From: an uncultured Clostridia bacterium
GTDB lineage: Bacteria; Bacillota_A; Clostridia; Oscillospirales; Oscillospiraceae
Reading direction: 5' to 3'
DNA length: 13,285 nt
Assembly: GCA_946059285.1 (NCBI GenBank)
Contig: CAMGMW010000014.1
Span: forward strand, 1-13,285
Positions 6,079-13,285 of the stretch are shown piece by piece; positions within the stretch are counted from its first letter, which is position 1; the number at the start of each line of letters is the position of its first letter. A program made the position numbers and the translations under genes. The notes beneath the pieces were generated by a model. That model had not been told where the DNA came from. It worked only from the letters and a program-made list of their open reading frames with translations, and did not search any database.

Positions 6079-6936
6079 TTACGTTTTTTCTGCAAAATCT
6101 CCCTGCCGAAGGATCAAAATCGGAAGGTGAGGGCGGTTAAACAGCCGGATGCGAACATTGCTGTAGCCCAGTCCGCGGCTGACATACAGCGAAGTGTCGC
6201 CGGCGTGGTATAACCCTGCGTCATAGTCCGGGAACAGCTCCCGCCGGGTGCCGAACACGCCGCCCACAAAGGGCAGGCGCACCACGCCTCCGTGGCAGTG
6301 TCCGGTCAGTACCGTCTGCACGCCCAGGGCGCTCCATTGCGCCAACGTATCGTTTCGGTGCGCCAGCATCAGGATATATGCTTCCGCTCCCTCGGCGGCG
6401 CGGATCTCCGACACCAGCTCCTCCGGTGTCTTCTGATCATACGGACCGCAGGGATCGTCTACACCCGCCACCACAAGCCGGGCCTCTCCCCGCTGTAGTA
6501 CAAGATACTCATTTTGCAGCACATGCACGCCCATCGCCTCCATCTGAGACAGAATCAGGCGCAGGTCTTCCACCTGCCATTCATGGTTGCCTGTCACATA
6601 GAAAGTCGGCGCAATCTCGGTCAGACCCTGCAGAAGAGGACGCAGCATGGAAAGAGGGGGCGTTTCGTCAAACAGATCTCCGTCAATGCAGATCAGATCC
6701 GGTTCAGCCAGCCTGACCGCCCGAAGCAGCGTACGGCTGTTCTCTCCCAGCTCCCGCCCGTGCAGATCGGCAATCTCAGCCACCCGCAGACCGTCAAAAG
6801 CAGCGGGCAGCGCGGTGGAATATATGGGCACCGCCTCGGTCTGCACCGTGCAGTTTTGCCAATAGACAAACCAGATTCCGCCCCACAGCAGCGCCAAGAT
6901 CAGACTGACGGTCAAAAGCTCTTTCCCCTTTTTCAT
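6079..6936 (-). CDS. Membrane-anchored metallophosphoesterase, YaeI/YkuE type
   Basis: This 285-residue protein is a calcineurin-like phosphoesterase with an N-terminal membrane anchor. A short basic start (MKKGKE) precedes a single hydrophobic helix at about residues 7-26, which should place the catalytic domain outside the membrane. The two-metal motifs are in order: DLHG (D57, H59), GDLFD (D87), GNHE (N117, H118), H193 and TGHCHGG (H213, H215). This layout matches the YaeI/YkuE subfamily, in which a few members act on lipid-linked phosphodiesters such as UDP-2,3-diacylglucosamine analogues. The substrate here is unknown; a cell-envelope phosphoester is a reasonable guess. The ATG has an AAGGTGG Shine-Dalgarno 7 nt upstream. 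It is divergent from recJ; no convincing -35/-10 pair was found for it in the 115-bp shared gap. Confidence 0.9.
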   Translation of the reverse strand: MKKGKELLTVSLILALLWGGIWFVYWQNCTVQTEAVPIYSTALPAAFDGLRVAEIADLHGRELGENSRTLLRAVRLAEPDLICIDGDLFDETPPLSMLRPLLQGLTEIAPTFYVTGNHEWQVEDLRLILSQMEAMGVHVLQNEYLVLQRGEARLVVAGVDDPCGPYDQKTPEELVSEIRAAEGAEAYILMLAHRNDTLAQWSALGVQTVLTGHCHGGVVRLPFVGGVFGTRRELFPDYDAGLYHAGDTSLYVSRGLGYSNVRIRLFNRPHLPILILRQGDFAEKT

Positions 6937-7001
6937 GCAGCATCCACCTTTCTGTCTATAGTATGGCCTGCTTTTGCGCAGATACCTGTAAGAAATAAAT
7001 A

Positions 7002-7030
7002 TTGTACATGGGCGGAACTTTTGCTATAAT
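7002..7030 (+). promoter_or_regulatory. Promoter of the recJ-rel-dtd-MBL operon
   Basis: TTGTAC (7002-7007), a 17-bp spacer and TATAAT (7025-7030), with TGC just before the -10 (extended -10). The predicted transcription start is near 7037, about 15 nt before the first possible recJ GTG and 27 nt before the second. Confidence 0.75.
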
Positions 7031-7051
7031 AGGAAAAAAGAAATTTGGGAT

Positions 7052-9109
7052 GTGTCTTTTGTTGTGAAGTACGGAAGCTGGAAGATTGCGTTGCCGAAGG
7101 AAGAACAAATCACCGCACTGGAGCAGGCAGGATATTCGCCATTGACTGCCCGTGTGCTGTGCGGGCGGGGGTTTGATACCCCGCAGCGTGCGGCGGCACT
7201 CTTGGATACTGCCGCGCCGCTGATCGATCCGTTTGCCATGCGGGAAATGGACCGGGCGGTTTGTGTGATTCGGACGGCGCTGGAACAAAAACAAAAAATC
7301 GCCATATTCGGCGACTATGACGTGGACGGGATCACCGCCACCTGCCTGCTCGTGGATTATCTGCGCGCCCGGGGAGCCGATTGTATCCCGCATATTCCGG
7401 GCAGACTGGAGGAGGGATACGGTCTGAATGCAGCCGCCATTCGGCGGCTGCATTCAGACGGCGTGCAGGTGATCGTCACGGTAGACTGCGGCATTACCGC
7501 CATCGCGGAGGCAGAGCTTTGCGCTGCGCTTGGCATTACTCTGGTCATCACCGACCACCATGAATGCAAGCAGACGCTGCCCCATGCCGCCGCAGTGGTG
7601 GATCCGCATCGCCCTGACCGCACCTATCCGCATACCAACCTGTCCGGTGTCGGCATCGCGTTTAAGCTGGCCGCCGCGCTGGAAGGGGATCAGGAACGCA
7701 TTGCCCGACGGTATTGTGACCTGTTCTGCCTCGGTACGATTGCGGATGTGATGCCGCTGTGCGGAGAAAACCGCCGCCTGGTGGTGCAAGGGCTTGCTGC
7801 TCTGCAGCGACCATCACGGTTGGGAGTGCGTGCGCTGATCCATGCCTGCGGCTGTGATGGACAGCCTATCACAGCCGGGACCATCGGCTATATTCTCGCT
7901 CCGCGGATCAACGCCGCCGGACGCATGGAGCACGCGGAGCTTGCAGTGCAGTTGTTCTTGTCAGAGGTACCCGAAGAGGCGGATGCATTGGCACAGACGT
8001 TGTGCCGCCTGAATCGGGAACGACAGGATACCGAGTCGGAGATCTACCGTCAGGCAGTGGAGCTGCTGCGGAGAGAACAGCACAGCGGCGGCGCAATCGT
8101 TCTGGCGGGTGAGGGTTGGCATCAGGGCGTGGTCGGCATCGTTGCTTCCCGCCTGTCGGAGGAATTTTGCCGACCCACGTTTCTGATCTGCCTGGACGGG
8201 GAGCGCGGCAAGGCATCCTCCCGCTCTTACGGCGGCTTTAATCTGTTTGCCTCACTGAATGAGCTTTCTCCTCTGCTGGAGGGCTATGGCGGGCATGAGC
8301 TTGCCGCCGGCTTCACCATTCTGCGAAGCAACATTGACGCTTTCCGGCAGGGCATCTGCGCCCGTGCCGACGCCTATGCCGCCTCAGCGGAGGCGGAGAC
8401 CGCCCTGCCCGTGGACTGCGCAGTGGACGCCGCGCTGCTGACGGAAGAAAATATTGTCGGCCTGTCGCAACTGGAGCCGTGCGGCACCGGCTGCCCGAAG
8501 CCGGTGTTTTGCCTGCAAAACGCCGCCATTGAACGGCTTGACACGGTTGGCGGCGGCAAGCATCTGCGTCTGCGGCTGCGACCGCCGAAGGGAACGCCGC
8601 TCAACGCCATCTTTTTCTCGGGCGGCAGCCTGAGCCGCAGGCTTCACCCCGGCGACAGGGTGGACGTTGCCTTTACTCCACAGATCCATGAATTCCGCTC
8701 TGTTCGTTCGATACAACTCAATGTGACGGACCTGCGGATTGTCACGCCCTTTGAATTATATGAACGTTATATCCGGCACAAGCCTTTGCTGCTGTGCGAA
8801 CTGGAAGCACTGCGTCCGACCCGGACCGACGTAATCGACGTCTGGAATTATCTGCGCGCCGCCGCGCCCGACGGGCAGCCGCTGCGCTGTGAGGCAGAGA
8901 TGTTTTGCAGCGCTGTCGCCGCATTTTCCGGTGAACGCCACAGCATACGCCGGACGCTGATTTGTCTGGATATTTTGCAGGAACTGCAGCTTGTCTCCGT
9001 GCGGCGCACCGGACATGTCCTTGAGGTGCGCACCCTGCCGGATCATCCGCGCAACCCGCTGGAGAACAGCACGATTTTCCGTGATTTGTGGGATGAAAGT
9101 CCTCGATAG
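7052..9109 (+). CDS. recJ: Single-stranded-DNA-specific exonuclease RecJ
   Basis: RecJ is a 5'-3' exonuclease on single-stranded DNA that acts in recombination, mismatch and base-excision repair. The 685-residue frame has the DHH-family motifs: GDYDVDG with D88, D90 and D92; VDCG with D145; TDHHE with D168, H169 and H170; the SGVGIAFKL segment; and the DHHA1 motif GGHELAAGF (413-421). An OB-like region follows, then a C-terminal extension of about 110 residues that looks like a winged helix (LRPTRTDVIDVWNYL, then RTLICLDILQEL). Length is between E. coli RecJ and the longer Bacillus form. The start is uncertain: GTG at 7052 and GTG at 7064 (giving MKYGSWKIA) are both in frame and neither has a good Shine-Dalgarno. 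The stop codon overlaps the ribosome binding site of rel. Codons 124-136 contain a perfect inverted repeat. Confidence 0.95.
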   Translation: MSFVVKYGSWKIALPKEEQITALEQAGYSPLTARVLCGRGFDTPQRAAALLDTAAPLIDPFAMREMDRAVCVIRTALEQKQKIAIFGDYDVDGITATCLLVDYLRARGADCIPHIPGRLEEGYGLNAAAIRRLHSDGVQVIVTVDCGITAIAEAELCAALGITLVITDHHECKQTLPHAAAVVDPHRPDRTYPHTNLSGVGIAFKLAAALEGDQERIARRYCDLFCLGTIADVMPLCGENRRLVVQGLAALQRPSRLGVRALIHACGCDGQPITAGTIGYILAPRINAAGRMEHAELAVQLFLSEVPEEADALAQTLCRLNRERQDTESEIYRQAVELLRREQHSGGAIVLAGEGWHQGVVGIVASRLSEEFCRPTFLICLDGERGKASSRSYGGFNLFASLNELSPLLEGYGGHELAAGFTILRSNIDAFRQGICARADAYAASAEAETALPVDCAVDAALLTEENIVGLSQLEPCGTGCPKPVFCLQNAAIERLDTVGGGKHLRLRLRPPKGTPLNAIFFSGGSLSRRLHPGDRVDVAFTPQIHEFRSVRSIQLNVTDLRIVTPFELYERYIRHKPLLLCELEALRPTRTDVIDVWNYLRAAAPDGQPLRCEAEMFCSAVAAFSGERHSIRRTLICLDILQELQLVSVRRTGHVLEVRTLPDHPRNPLENSTIFRDLWDESPR
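7422..7459. repeat. Perfect 17-bp inverted repeat inside recJ
   Basis: GTCTGAATGCAGCCGCC (7422-7438) is followed by the 4-nt loop ATTC and then its exact reverse complement (7443-7459). It lies wholly within the coding sequence, encoding roughly residues 124-136 (the LNAAAIRRLHSDG region) between the first two catalytic motifs. The stem is long and GC-rich and should form a very stable RNA hairpin. It is not followed by a T-run, so it is not an intrinsic terminator. Confidence 0.9.
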
Positions 9110-9120
9110 GAGGGAGAAAT

Positions 9121-11295
9121 ATGGAAACCTTTCAGGAACACTATAATAGTCTAAAACGGGCCATTGTTACCCGAAATACGTCGGTCAACATGGAGTTGAT
9201 TGACCGCGCTGTGGCGTACGCCGACAATAAGCACCGCGATCAAAAGCGGAAGGACGGCTCCCCCTATATCATCCACCCGCTTGCCGTGGCGGAGATCGTG
9301 GCGGAGATCGGTCTGGACACCGACGCGATTCTGGGCGCGCTGCTGCACGACTGCATTGAGGACACGGATTCCACCTATGATGAGATCGTCCGGCAATTTG
9401 GTTCGACTGTGGCCGCGTTGGTTGAGGGCGTTACAAAGCTGACCCGCGTGGAATACTCCACGCTGGAGGAACAGCAGATGGAGAACCTGCGGAAAATGTT
9501 CATGGCAATGAGTAAGGACATCCGCGTCATCCTCATTAAAATTGCCGACCGTCTGCACAACACCCGCACCATGCAGTACCAGACGCCTGCCAAGCAGATT
9601 TCCAAGTCCAGAGAGACCATGGACATCTACGCGCCGCTGGCGCATCGGCTAGGTATGCAGAAAATCAAATGGGAACTGGAGGATACCAGCCTGAAATACC
9701 TCGATCCCGAGGTCTATAACCAGATTATGCAGTACCTTGCAGCGCATCAGGCGGAGGCAGACGACTTTATGAAGGCGATCCAGAGCAAGATCACCACCCG
9801 CCTGTCGGCAGTGGGGATCCACGGCTCCATTTACGGACGCATCAAGCACGTCTATTCCATTTACCGCAAGATGAAGGCGCAGGATAAGCGCATCGACGAG
9901 CTATATGACTTGTACGCTTTCCGCGTCATTGTGGATTCCATCCCCGACTGCTATAATGTTCTGGGGCATATCCACGACCTGTTCAATCTGGTGCCGGGAC
10001 GCTTTAAGGACTATATCTCCACGCCGAAGCCCAATATGTACCAGAGCCTGCATACTACAGTCATCGGCACACAGGGCATCCCCTTTGAGGTACAGATCCG
10101 GACATGGGAGATGCATGAGACGGCGGAGTACGGCATCGCTGCGCACTGGAAGTATAAGCAGGGTGTCGACGGAGGAGACGAAAAGGAATTTGAGTGGGTG
10201 CGCCGCCTGCTGGAAAGCCAGCAGGAGACAGACGCCGAGGACTATATCCACTCGCTGAAGGTGGAGATGTTTGACGACGAGGTGTTCGTCTTTACCCCGA
10301 AGGGAAAGGTCATTTCTCTGCCTTCCGGCTCTACACCCATCGATTTTGCCTATGCCATCCACTCCGGAGTGGGCAACGCGATGGTCGGCGCGAAGGTCAA
10401 TAACCGTATTGCCAGCTACGACCAGCCGCTTGCCAACGGCGATATTGTGGAGATCCTGACCTCCAAGACGGCAAAGGGACCGAGCCGGGACTGGCTGAAC
10501 ATCTGCAAGAGCAATCAGGCGCGTACCAAGATCAAGCAGTGGTATAAAAAGGAAAAGCGGGAAGAGAACATTGCACACGGCAAAGCCAGCTTTGAAGGAG
10601 AGGTGCGCCGCGCCGGACTCAGTCCCGCTCTGCTGCAGGACAGTGAGCTGCTGCCGCCCTTGCTGAAAAAGCTTTCGTTTGAGTGCCTGGACGATATGTA
10701 CGCTGCCATCGGCTACGGCGGGCTGACCGCCGCAAAGGCATTCGGTCGTATCCGGGACGATCTGCTGCGGGTCAACCGGCAGCAGAAGGAGCAGCCGGTC
10801 AAGACGGTGGAGCAAGCGCCGGTCAGACAGAGCCGCCATAAAGATTCCGGCGTGATCGTGGAGGACATCGAGTCGTGTATGATTAAGTTTTCCCGTTGCT
10901 GCACGCCGGTTCCCGGCGACGATATCATCGGCTTTATCACGAAGGGCTATGGTGTTTCCGTCCACCGCAGGGACTGCAAAAATGCTGCCGGCGCGAATGA
11001 CCCGCATCAGGCGGGACGCTGGGTGAAAGTGGCATGGAGCACCGCGGAATCCAAGCCTTTCTCTACCACCTTTGAGATCGATTCCACGGACCGCGACGGC
11101 ATCTGGATCGACATTGCCACGGTGCTTTCCGCCGCGAAGGTCAAAATTACCGAGATTTCGGGTCGTGACATGCCTGCCGGCAAGGCCCGCACCGTTGCAA
11201 CATTTGAGGTAAAAGATGTGCAGGAATTGGAGACGATCCGCGCCAAAATCCGTGCCATCGAAGGCGTTCTTGATGTCCGAAGGGGGCAGAACTGA
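9121..11295 (+). CDS. relA: Bifunctional (p)ppGpp synthetase/hydrolase, Rel/SpoT family
   Basis: This 724-residue enzyme makes and degrades (p)ppGpp, the stringent-response alarmone. The N-terminal HD hydrolase domain is intact: H52, HDxxED (H76, D77, E80, D81), D143 and N147 match the catalytic set of bifunctional Rel. The synthetase domain has GRIK (R240, K242), LYDLYAFR (D263), PNMYQSLH (Y307, Q308, H311) and FEVQIRT (E323). The loop RFKD (294-297) is the RxKD form found in bifunctional enzymes rather than the ExDD of synthetase-only RelA. Then come a TGS domain (about 393-450), a helical region, a zinc-finger-like segment with C593, C594, H615 and C619, and a C-terminal ACT/RRM domain (about 650-724). 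AGGAGG overlaps the recJ stop 11 bp upstream, suggesting translational coupling. Its stop overlaps the dtd start. In Firmicutes the gene is called relA or rel. Confidence 0.97.
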   Translation: METFQEHYNSLKRAIVTRNTSVNMELIDRAVAYADNKHRDQKRKDGSPYIIHPLAVAEIVAEIGLDTDAILGALLHDCIEDTDSTYDEIVRQFGSTVAALVEGVTKLTRVEYSTLEEQQMENLRKMFMAMSKDIRVILIKIADRLHNTRTMQYQTPAKQISKSRETMDIYAPLAHRLGMQKIKWELEDTSLKYLDPEVYNQIMQYLAAHQAEADDFMKAIQSKITTRLSAVGIHGSIYGRIKHVYSIYRKMKAQDKRIDELYDLYAFRVIVDSIPDCYNVLGHIHDLFNLVPGRFKDYISTPKPNMYQSLHTTVIGTQGIPFEVQIRTWEMHETAEYGIAAHWKYKQGVDGGDEKEFEWVRRLLESQQETDAEDYIHSLKVEMFDDEVFVFTPKGKVISLPSGSTPIDFAYAIHSGVGNAMVGAKVNNRIASYDQPLANGDIVEILTSKTAKGPSRDWLNICKSNQARTKIKQWYKKEKREENIAHGKASFEGEVRRAGLSPALLQDSELLPPLLKKLSFECLDDMYAAIGYGGLTAAKAFGRIRDDLLRVNRQQKEQPVKTVEQAPVRQSRHKDSGVIVEDIESCMIKFSRCCTPVPGDDIIGFITKGYGVSVHRRDCKNAAGANDPHQAGRWVKVAWSTAESKPFSTTFEIDSTDRDGIWIDIATVLSAAKVKITEISGRDMPAGKARTVATFEVKDVQELETIRAKIRAIEGVLDVRRGQN

Positions 11296-11744
11296 TGCGC
11301 GCCGTGGTAACCCGTGTAAAAAGCGCGTCCGTTGCCATCGCCGGTGAGACGGTCGGCAGCATCGGGCAGGGCTTTCTGATCCTGCTGGGTATCGCACCGG
11401 AGGACACGGCTGCTCATTGCCGGAAATTGGCGGACAAGCTGCTGGGACTGCGCGTTTTTTGTGACGAAAACGGGAAAATGAACCGTTCTCTTACCGATGT
11501 GGGTGGCAGTGTGCTCGTCGTCAGCCAGTTTACGCTCTATGCCGACTGCCGGCACGGTCGCCGCCCGAGCTTTACCGGTGCAGCCGTGCCGGAGATCGCC
11601 GTGCCGCTGTATGAGCAGTTTTTGGAGGAATGCCGCATGCGCGGCTTTGCTCCGCAGCACGGCGAATTCGGCGCGGATATGCTTGTTGCCTCCGAAAACG
11701 ACGGTCCGGTCACGATTCTGCTTGATACCGACGATTTGATGTAA
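11295..11744 (+). CDS. dtd: D-aminoacyl-tRNA deacylase
   Basis: DTD removes D-amino acids (and glycine mischarged on tRNA-Ala) from tRNA, protecting translation. The 149-residue protein has the full family length and motifs: the MRAVVTRVKSASVAI start, the SQFTLYAD strand (77-84), RRPSFTGAA (89-97) and NDGPVT near the C-terminus. In the last, G137-P138 is the cross-subunit Gly-cisPro motif that enforces chirality. Its ATG overlaps the rel stop by one base (TGATG), with AGGGGG a few bases upstream, so the two are translationally coupled. The rel-dtd order is conserved in Firmicutes. Confidence 0.96.
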   Translation: MRAVVTRVKSASVAIAGETVGSIGQGFLILLGIAPEDTAAHCRKLADKLLGLRVFCDENGKMNRSLTDVGGSVLVVSQFTLYADCRHGRRPSFTGAAVPEIAVPLYEQFLEECRMRGFAPQHGEFGADMLVASENDGPVTILLDTDDLM

Positions 11745-11778
11745 GTAATTGGAACGAATTTCCGAAAAGGAGCACCTG

Positions 11779-12360
11779 ATGAATGTCGTCACCTTGACGT
11801 TGGGAGAGTATCAGACCAACTGCTATCTGATCTCCGATGATTGCGGGAAGACCGCTGTGATCGATCCCGGCTACGAGCCGGAGACCGTTTTGGCAAAGAC
11901 GCGGGAGCTGCAGCTTTCGATTGGCGCGATCCTGCTGACCCACGGTCATTTTGACCATGTGGGTGCGGTGCGACCTCTTGCCGAAGCGATCCGCTGCCCC
12001 GTGTGGCTGCACAAAAATGAACTGCGGCTTCAGCCTTTTCTGACGGCCGGGAAACTGTATTATACCGATACCTACGCAGAGGGAGACACCGTTTCCGTCG
12101 GTGGACTGACCTTCATGGTGATAGAAACCCCCGGCCACACATCCGGCAGTGTCTGTCTGCGCTGCGGTGAGACGCTCTTCAGCGGCGACACGCTGTTTGC
12201 AGGCTCGTGCGGACGTGTCGATCTGGGGGGAAGCCGGTCGGACATGCGGCAAAGCCTTGCGCGGCTGGCGGCGATCCCGGAGAATCTGACCGTCCTGCCC
12301 GGACACGGACCCGCCACTACCCTCGACCGCGAGCGTGAATTCTGCCCCTGGTTCATCTGA
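11779..12360 (+). CDS. MBL-fold metallohydrolase, glyoxalase-II-like
   Basis: This 193-residue protein is a metallo-beta-lactamase-fold hydrolase of the small glyoxalase-II-like (YqgX/YcbL) type. Metal ligands are all present: THGHFDH (H55, H57, D59, H60), TPGHTSGS (H120), SGDTLF (D137) and LPGHGP (H176). It lacks the C-terminal helical domain of classical glyoxalase II, so it is best described as a hydrolase of unknown substrate, probably a thioester. The frame is open to a TTG at 11749, but the ATG at 11779 is preferred because AAGGAG lies 6 nt upstream and the product then begins MNVVTLTLGEYQTN, as in the family. It lies 34 bp after dtd in the same operon. The dtd-MBL-hemZ order is a recurring clostridial arrangement from memory. 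Confidence 0.92.
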   Translation: MNVVTLTLGEYQTNCYLISDDCGKTAVIDPGYEPETVLAKTRELQLSIGAILLTHGHFDHVGAVRPLAEAIRCPVWLHKNELRLQPFLTAGKLYYTDTYAEGDTVSVGGLTFMVIETPGHTSGSVCLRCGETLFSGDTLFAGSCGRVDLGGSRSDMRQSLARLAAIPENLTVLPGHGPATTLDREREFCPWFI

Positions 12361-12435
12361 TACGAAACTGCTGATTCAAAGACACTTTTTCATTGGTGAT
12401 TCGTATGAATTTGTATCCTGCAGGGAGCGGCATTC

Positions 12436-12452
12436 TCAGCGTTCATCGCTGA
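12436..12452 (+). other. Small hairpin just upstream of the hemZ ribosome binding site
   Basis: TCAGCG (12436-12441) and CGCTGA (12447-12452) flank a 5-nt loop, 8 bases before the AAAGGAG of hemZ. It could influence mRNA stability or translation. The 114-bp gap (12361-12474) otherwise shows no clear terminator or promoter. Confidence 0.3.
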
Positions 12453-12474
12453 ATATCCCAAAGGAGATTAGTCC

Positions 12475-13285
12475 ATGAAGCTGTTACTGCGCGGTCATGA
12501 GGACCGCTATGCCATAGAGCAACTCCAGCTTGCGCTCTTCCCGGACGAGCCGATGGAGCCGACCGACACACCCTTTTCGGGCGACGGCGCTGTTTCGACC
12601 CTGCATGAGGGAGCCGTCTGGCTGACCGCCACTGCCGTCATTACCCTGCACGGAAAAACCGGTCACGGCGTCAAGCGCCTGCGGCGGGAGACGGCTGATG
12701 TTCCGGCACGGCGGCGTCTGCTGCAAAACGCCTACTACGCCGCCGCGATGTGTTTAAGGCAGCCGCCGGAGTGGGGCAGCCTGTCCGGCGTGCGCCCAAG
12801 CAAGCTGACGACGCGGCATCTGCTCGCCGGCGGCACGGCAGCCTCTGCCGACCGCCTTTTGGAAAAAAACTATCATGTTTCGCCGGAGCGCCGCCGTCTC
12901 TGTGTGGAAGCGTCGGAGGCGACCGTGGCGGCGACCCGCCGTCTGCGGGAGACGGATATTTCCCTGTACATCGGCATTCCCTTCTGCCCTACGCGCTGCA
13001 AATATTGCAGTTTTGTCAGTCAGAGCATTGAGCGGTTTTCCAATCTGCTGCCGCCGTATCTGGACGCGCTGGAGCGCGAGATCGAGTGCGTTGGCGCGCT
13101 CCTGCGGGATTCGGGCAGGACGGTTCGTACCCTCTACATCGGCGGCGGCACGCCCACGACCCTTTCCACACCGCAGTTACAGCGGCTGATGACGGCAATT
13201 CAGACACATTTTGACTTGTCCGAGCTGATAGAATATACGGTGGAGGGCGGACGACCGGACACCCTTGATCCTGAAAAGCTCCGTA
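12475..13285 (+). CDS. hemZ: Coproporphyrinogen III dehydrogenase-like radical-SAM protein HemZ (3' end beyond window)
   Basis: The first 270 codons are present; the frame is still open at the right edge. An N-terminal domain of about 160 residues precedes the radical-SAM core, an arrangement typical of HemZ rather than HemN or HemW, whose cluster motif lies much nearer the start. The core begins LYIGIPFCPTRCKYCSF, with C171, C175 and C178 binding the 4Fe-4S cluster. YIGGGTPTTL (GGGTP at 223-227) and EYTVEGGRPDTL (256-264) follow, the latter a HemZ-type signature. HemZ was linked to oxygen-independent coproporphyrinogen oxidation in Bacillus subtilis; many anaerobes keep it without a full haem pathway, so its true role here is uncertain. 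The ATG has AAAGGAG 8 nt upstream. It follows the MBL hydrolase by 114 bp and is probably cotranscribed with it. Confidence 0.92.
   Translation, partial: MKLLLRGHEDRYAIEQLQLALFPDEPMEPTDTPFSGDGAVSTLHEGAVWLTATAVITLHGKTGHGVKRLRRETADVPARRRLLQNAYYAAAMCLRQPPEWGSLSGVRPSKLTTRHLLAGGTAASADRLLEKNYHVSPERRRLCVEASEATVAATRRLRETDISLYIGIPFCPTRCKYCSFVSQSIERFSNLLPPYLDALEREIECVGALLRDSGRTVRTLYIGGGTPTTLSTPQLQRLMTAIQTHFDLSELIEYTVEGGRPDTLDPEKLR

Noticed and set aside
6937..6975. TACTATAGA as a promoter for the metallophosphoesterase
   Set aside because: A fair -10, but no -35 hexamer at suitable spacing and no extended -10, so it is not listed as a feature.
9142..9147. TATAAT near the start of rel
   Set aside because: No acceptable -35 lies 16-18 bp upstream and it is inside the coding sequence of a gene tightly coupled to recJ.
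9953..9958. TATAAT within the synthetase domain of rel
   Set aside because: No matching -35 element and no gene start just downstream; a chance match.
9901..11397. A 498-codon open frame on the minus strand, antisense to rel and dtd
   Set aside because: Same explanation: a shadow of two well-supported genes, with no domain or ribosome binding site that stands out.
12361..12405. TACGAA and TTCGTA as a possible terminator stem after the MBL hydrolase
   Set aside because: The 6-bp arms are separated by 33 nt and no T-run follows, so it does not look like an intrinsic terminator.

Overview
The window looks like chromosome from a GC-rich anaerobic member of the Clostridia, most likely an Oscillospiraceae/Ruminococcaceae-type gut bacterium. 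The basis is the gene content (Firmicutes-type bifunctional Rel, MiaB next to MutS, HemZ, a CooT-like protein), strong AGGAGG-type ribosome binding sites, sigma-A-type promoters and heavy G/C use at third codon positions. This placement is an inference from gene families and style, not from a database match.

Left block (1-4937, minus strand): a CPBP-family membrane protease that runs off the left edge, then mutS (mismatch recognition), then miaB (tRNA methylthiotransferase). miaB and mutS are 26 bp apart and read leftward from a good promoter at 4972-5000. Between mutS and the protease is a 176-bp gap with nested inverted repeats and no recognisable gene.

Middle block (4972-7051): two promoters stand back to back. 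The rightward one matches the sigma-A consensus exactly (TTGACA, 17 bp, TATAAT). It drives a compact two-gene unit: a 92-residue protein with a Cys/His-rich head and a helical tail, then a 63-residue CooT-like protein. The unit ends in a clear intrinsic terminator that a convergent gene shares. That convergent gene encodes a two-helix membrane protein with a C-terminal zinc ribbon. Upstream of it, on the same strand, lies a membrane-anchored metallophosphoesterase of the YaeI/YkuE type.

Right block (7002-13285, plus strand): recJ, a bifunctional rel (relA/spoT), dtd, a glyoxalase-II-like metallo-beta-lactamase-fold hydrolase and hemZ (cut by the right edge). Gene spacing from recJ to the hydrolase is -1 to 34 bp, so these four are almost certainly one operon from the promoter at 7002-7030. 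hemZ follows after 114 bp with no clear terminator. This is a familiar Firmicutes housekeeping neighbourhood: DNA repair, stringent response, D-aminoacyl-tRNA editing and a radical-SAM enzyme.

Most of the window is ordinary housekeeping DNA. The parts that deserve a second look are the small putative metal-handling pair at 5017-5595, a perfect 17-bp stem inside the recJ coding sequence (7422-7459), and the nested palindromes after mutS (841-908). No tRNA, rRNA, CRISPR array, insertion sequence or riboswitch was recognised.
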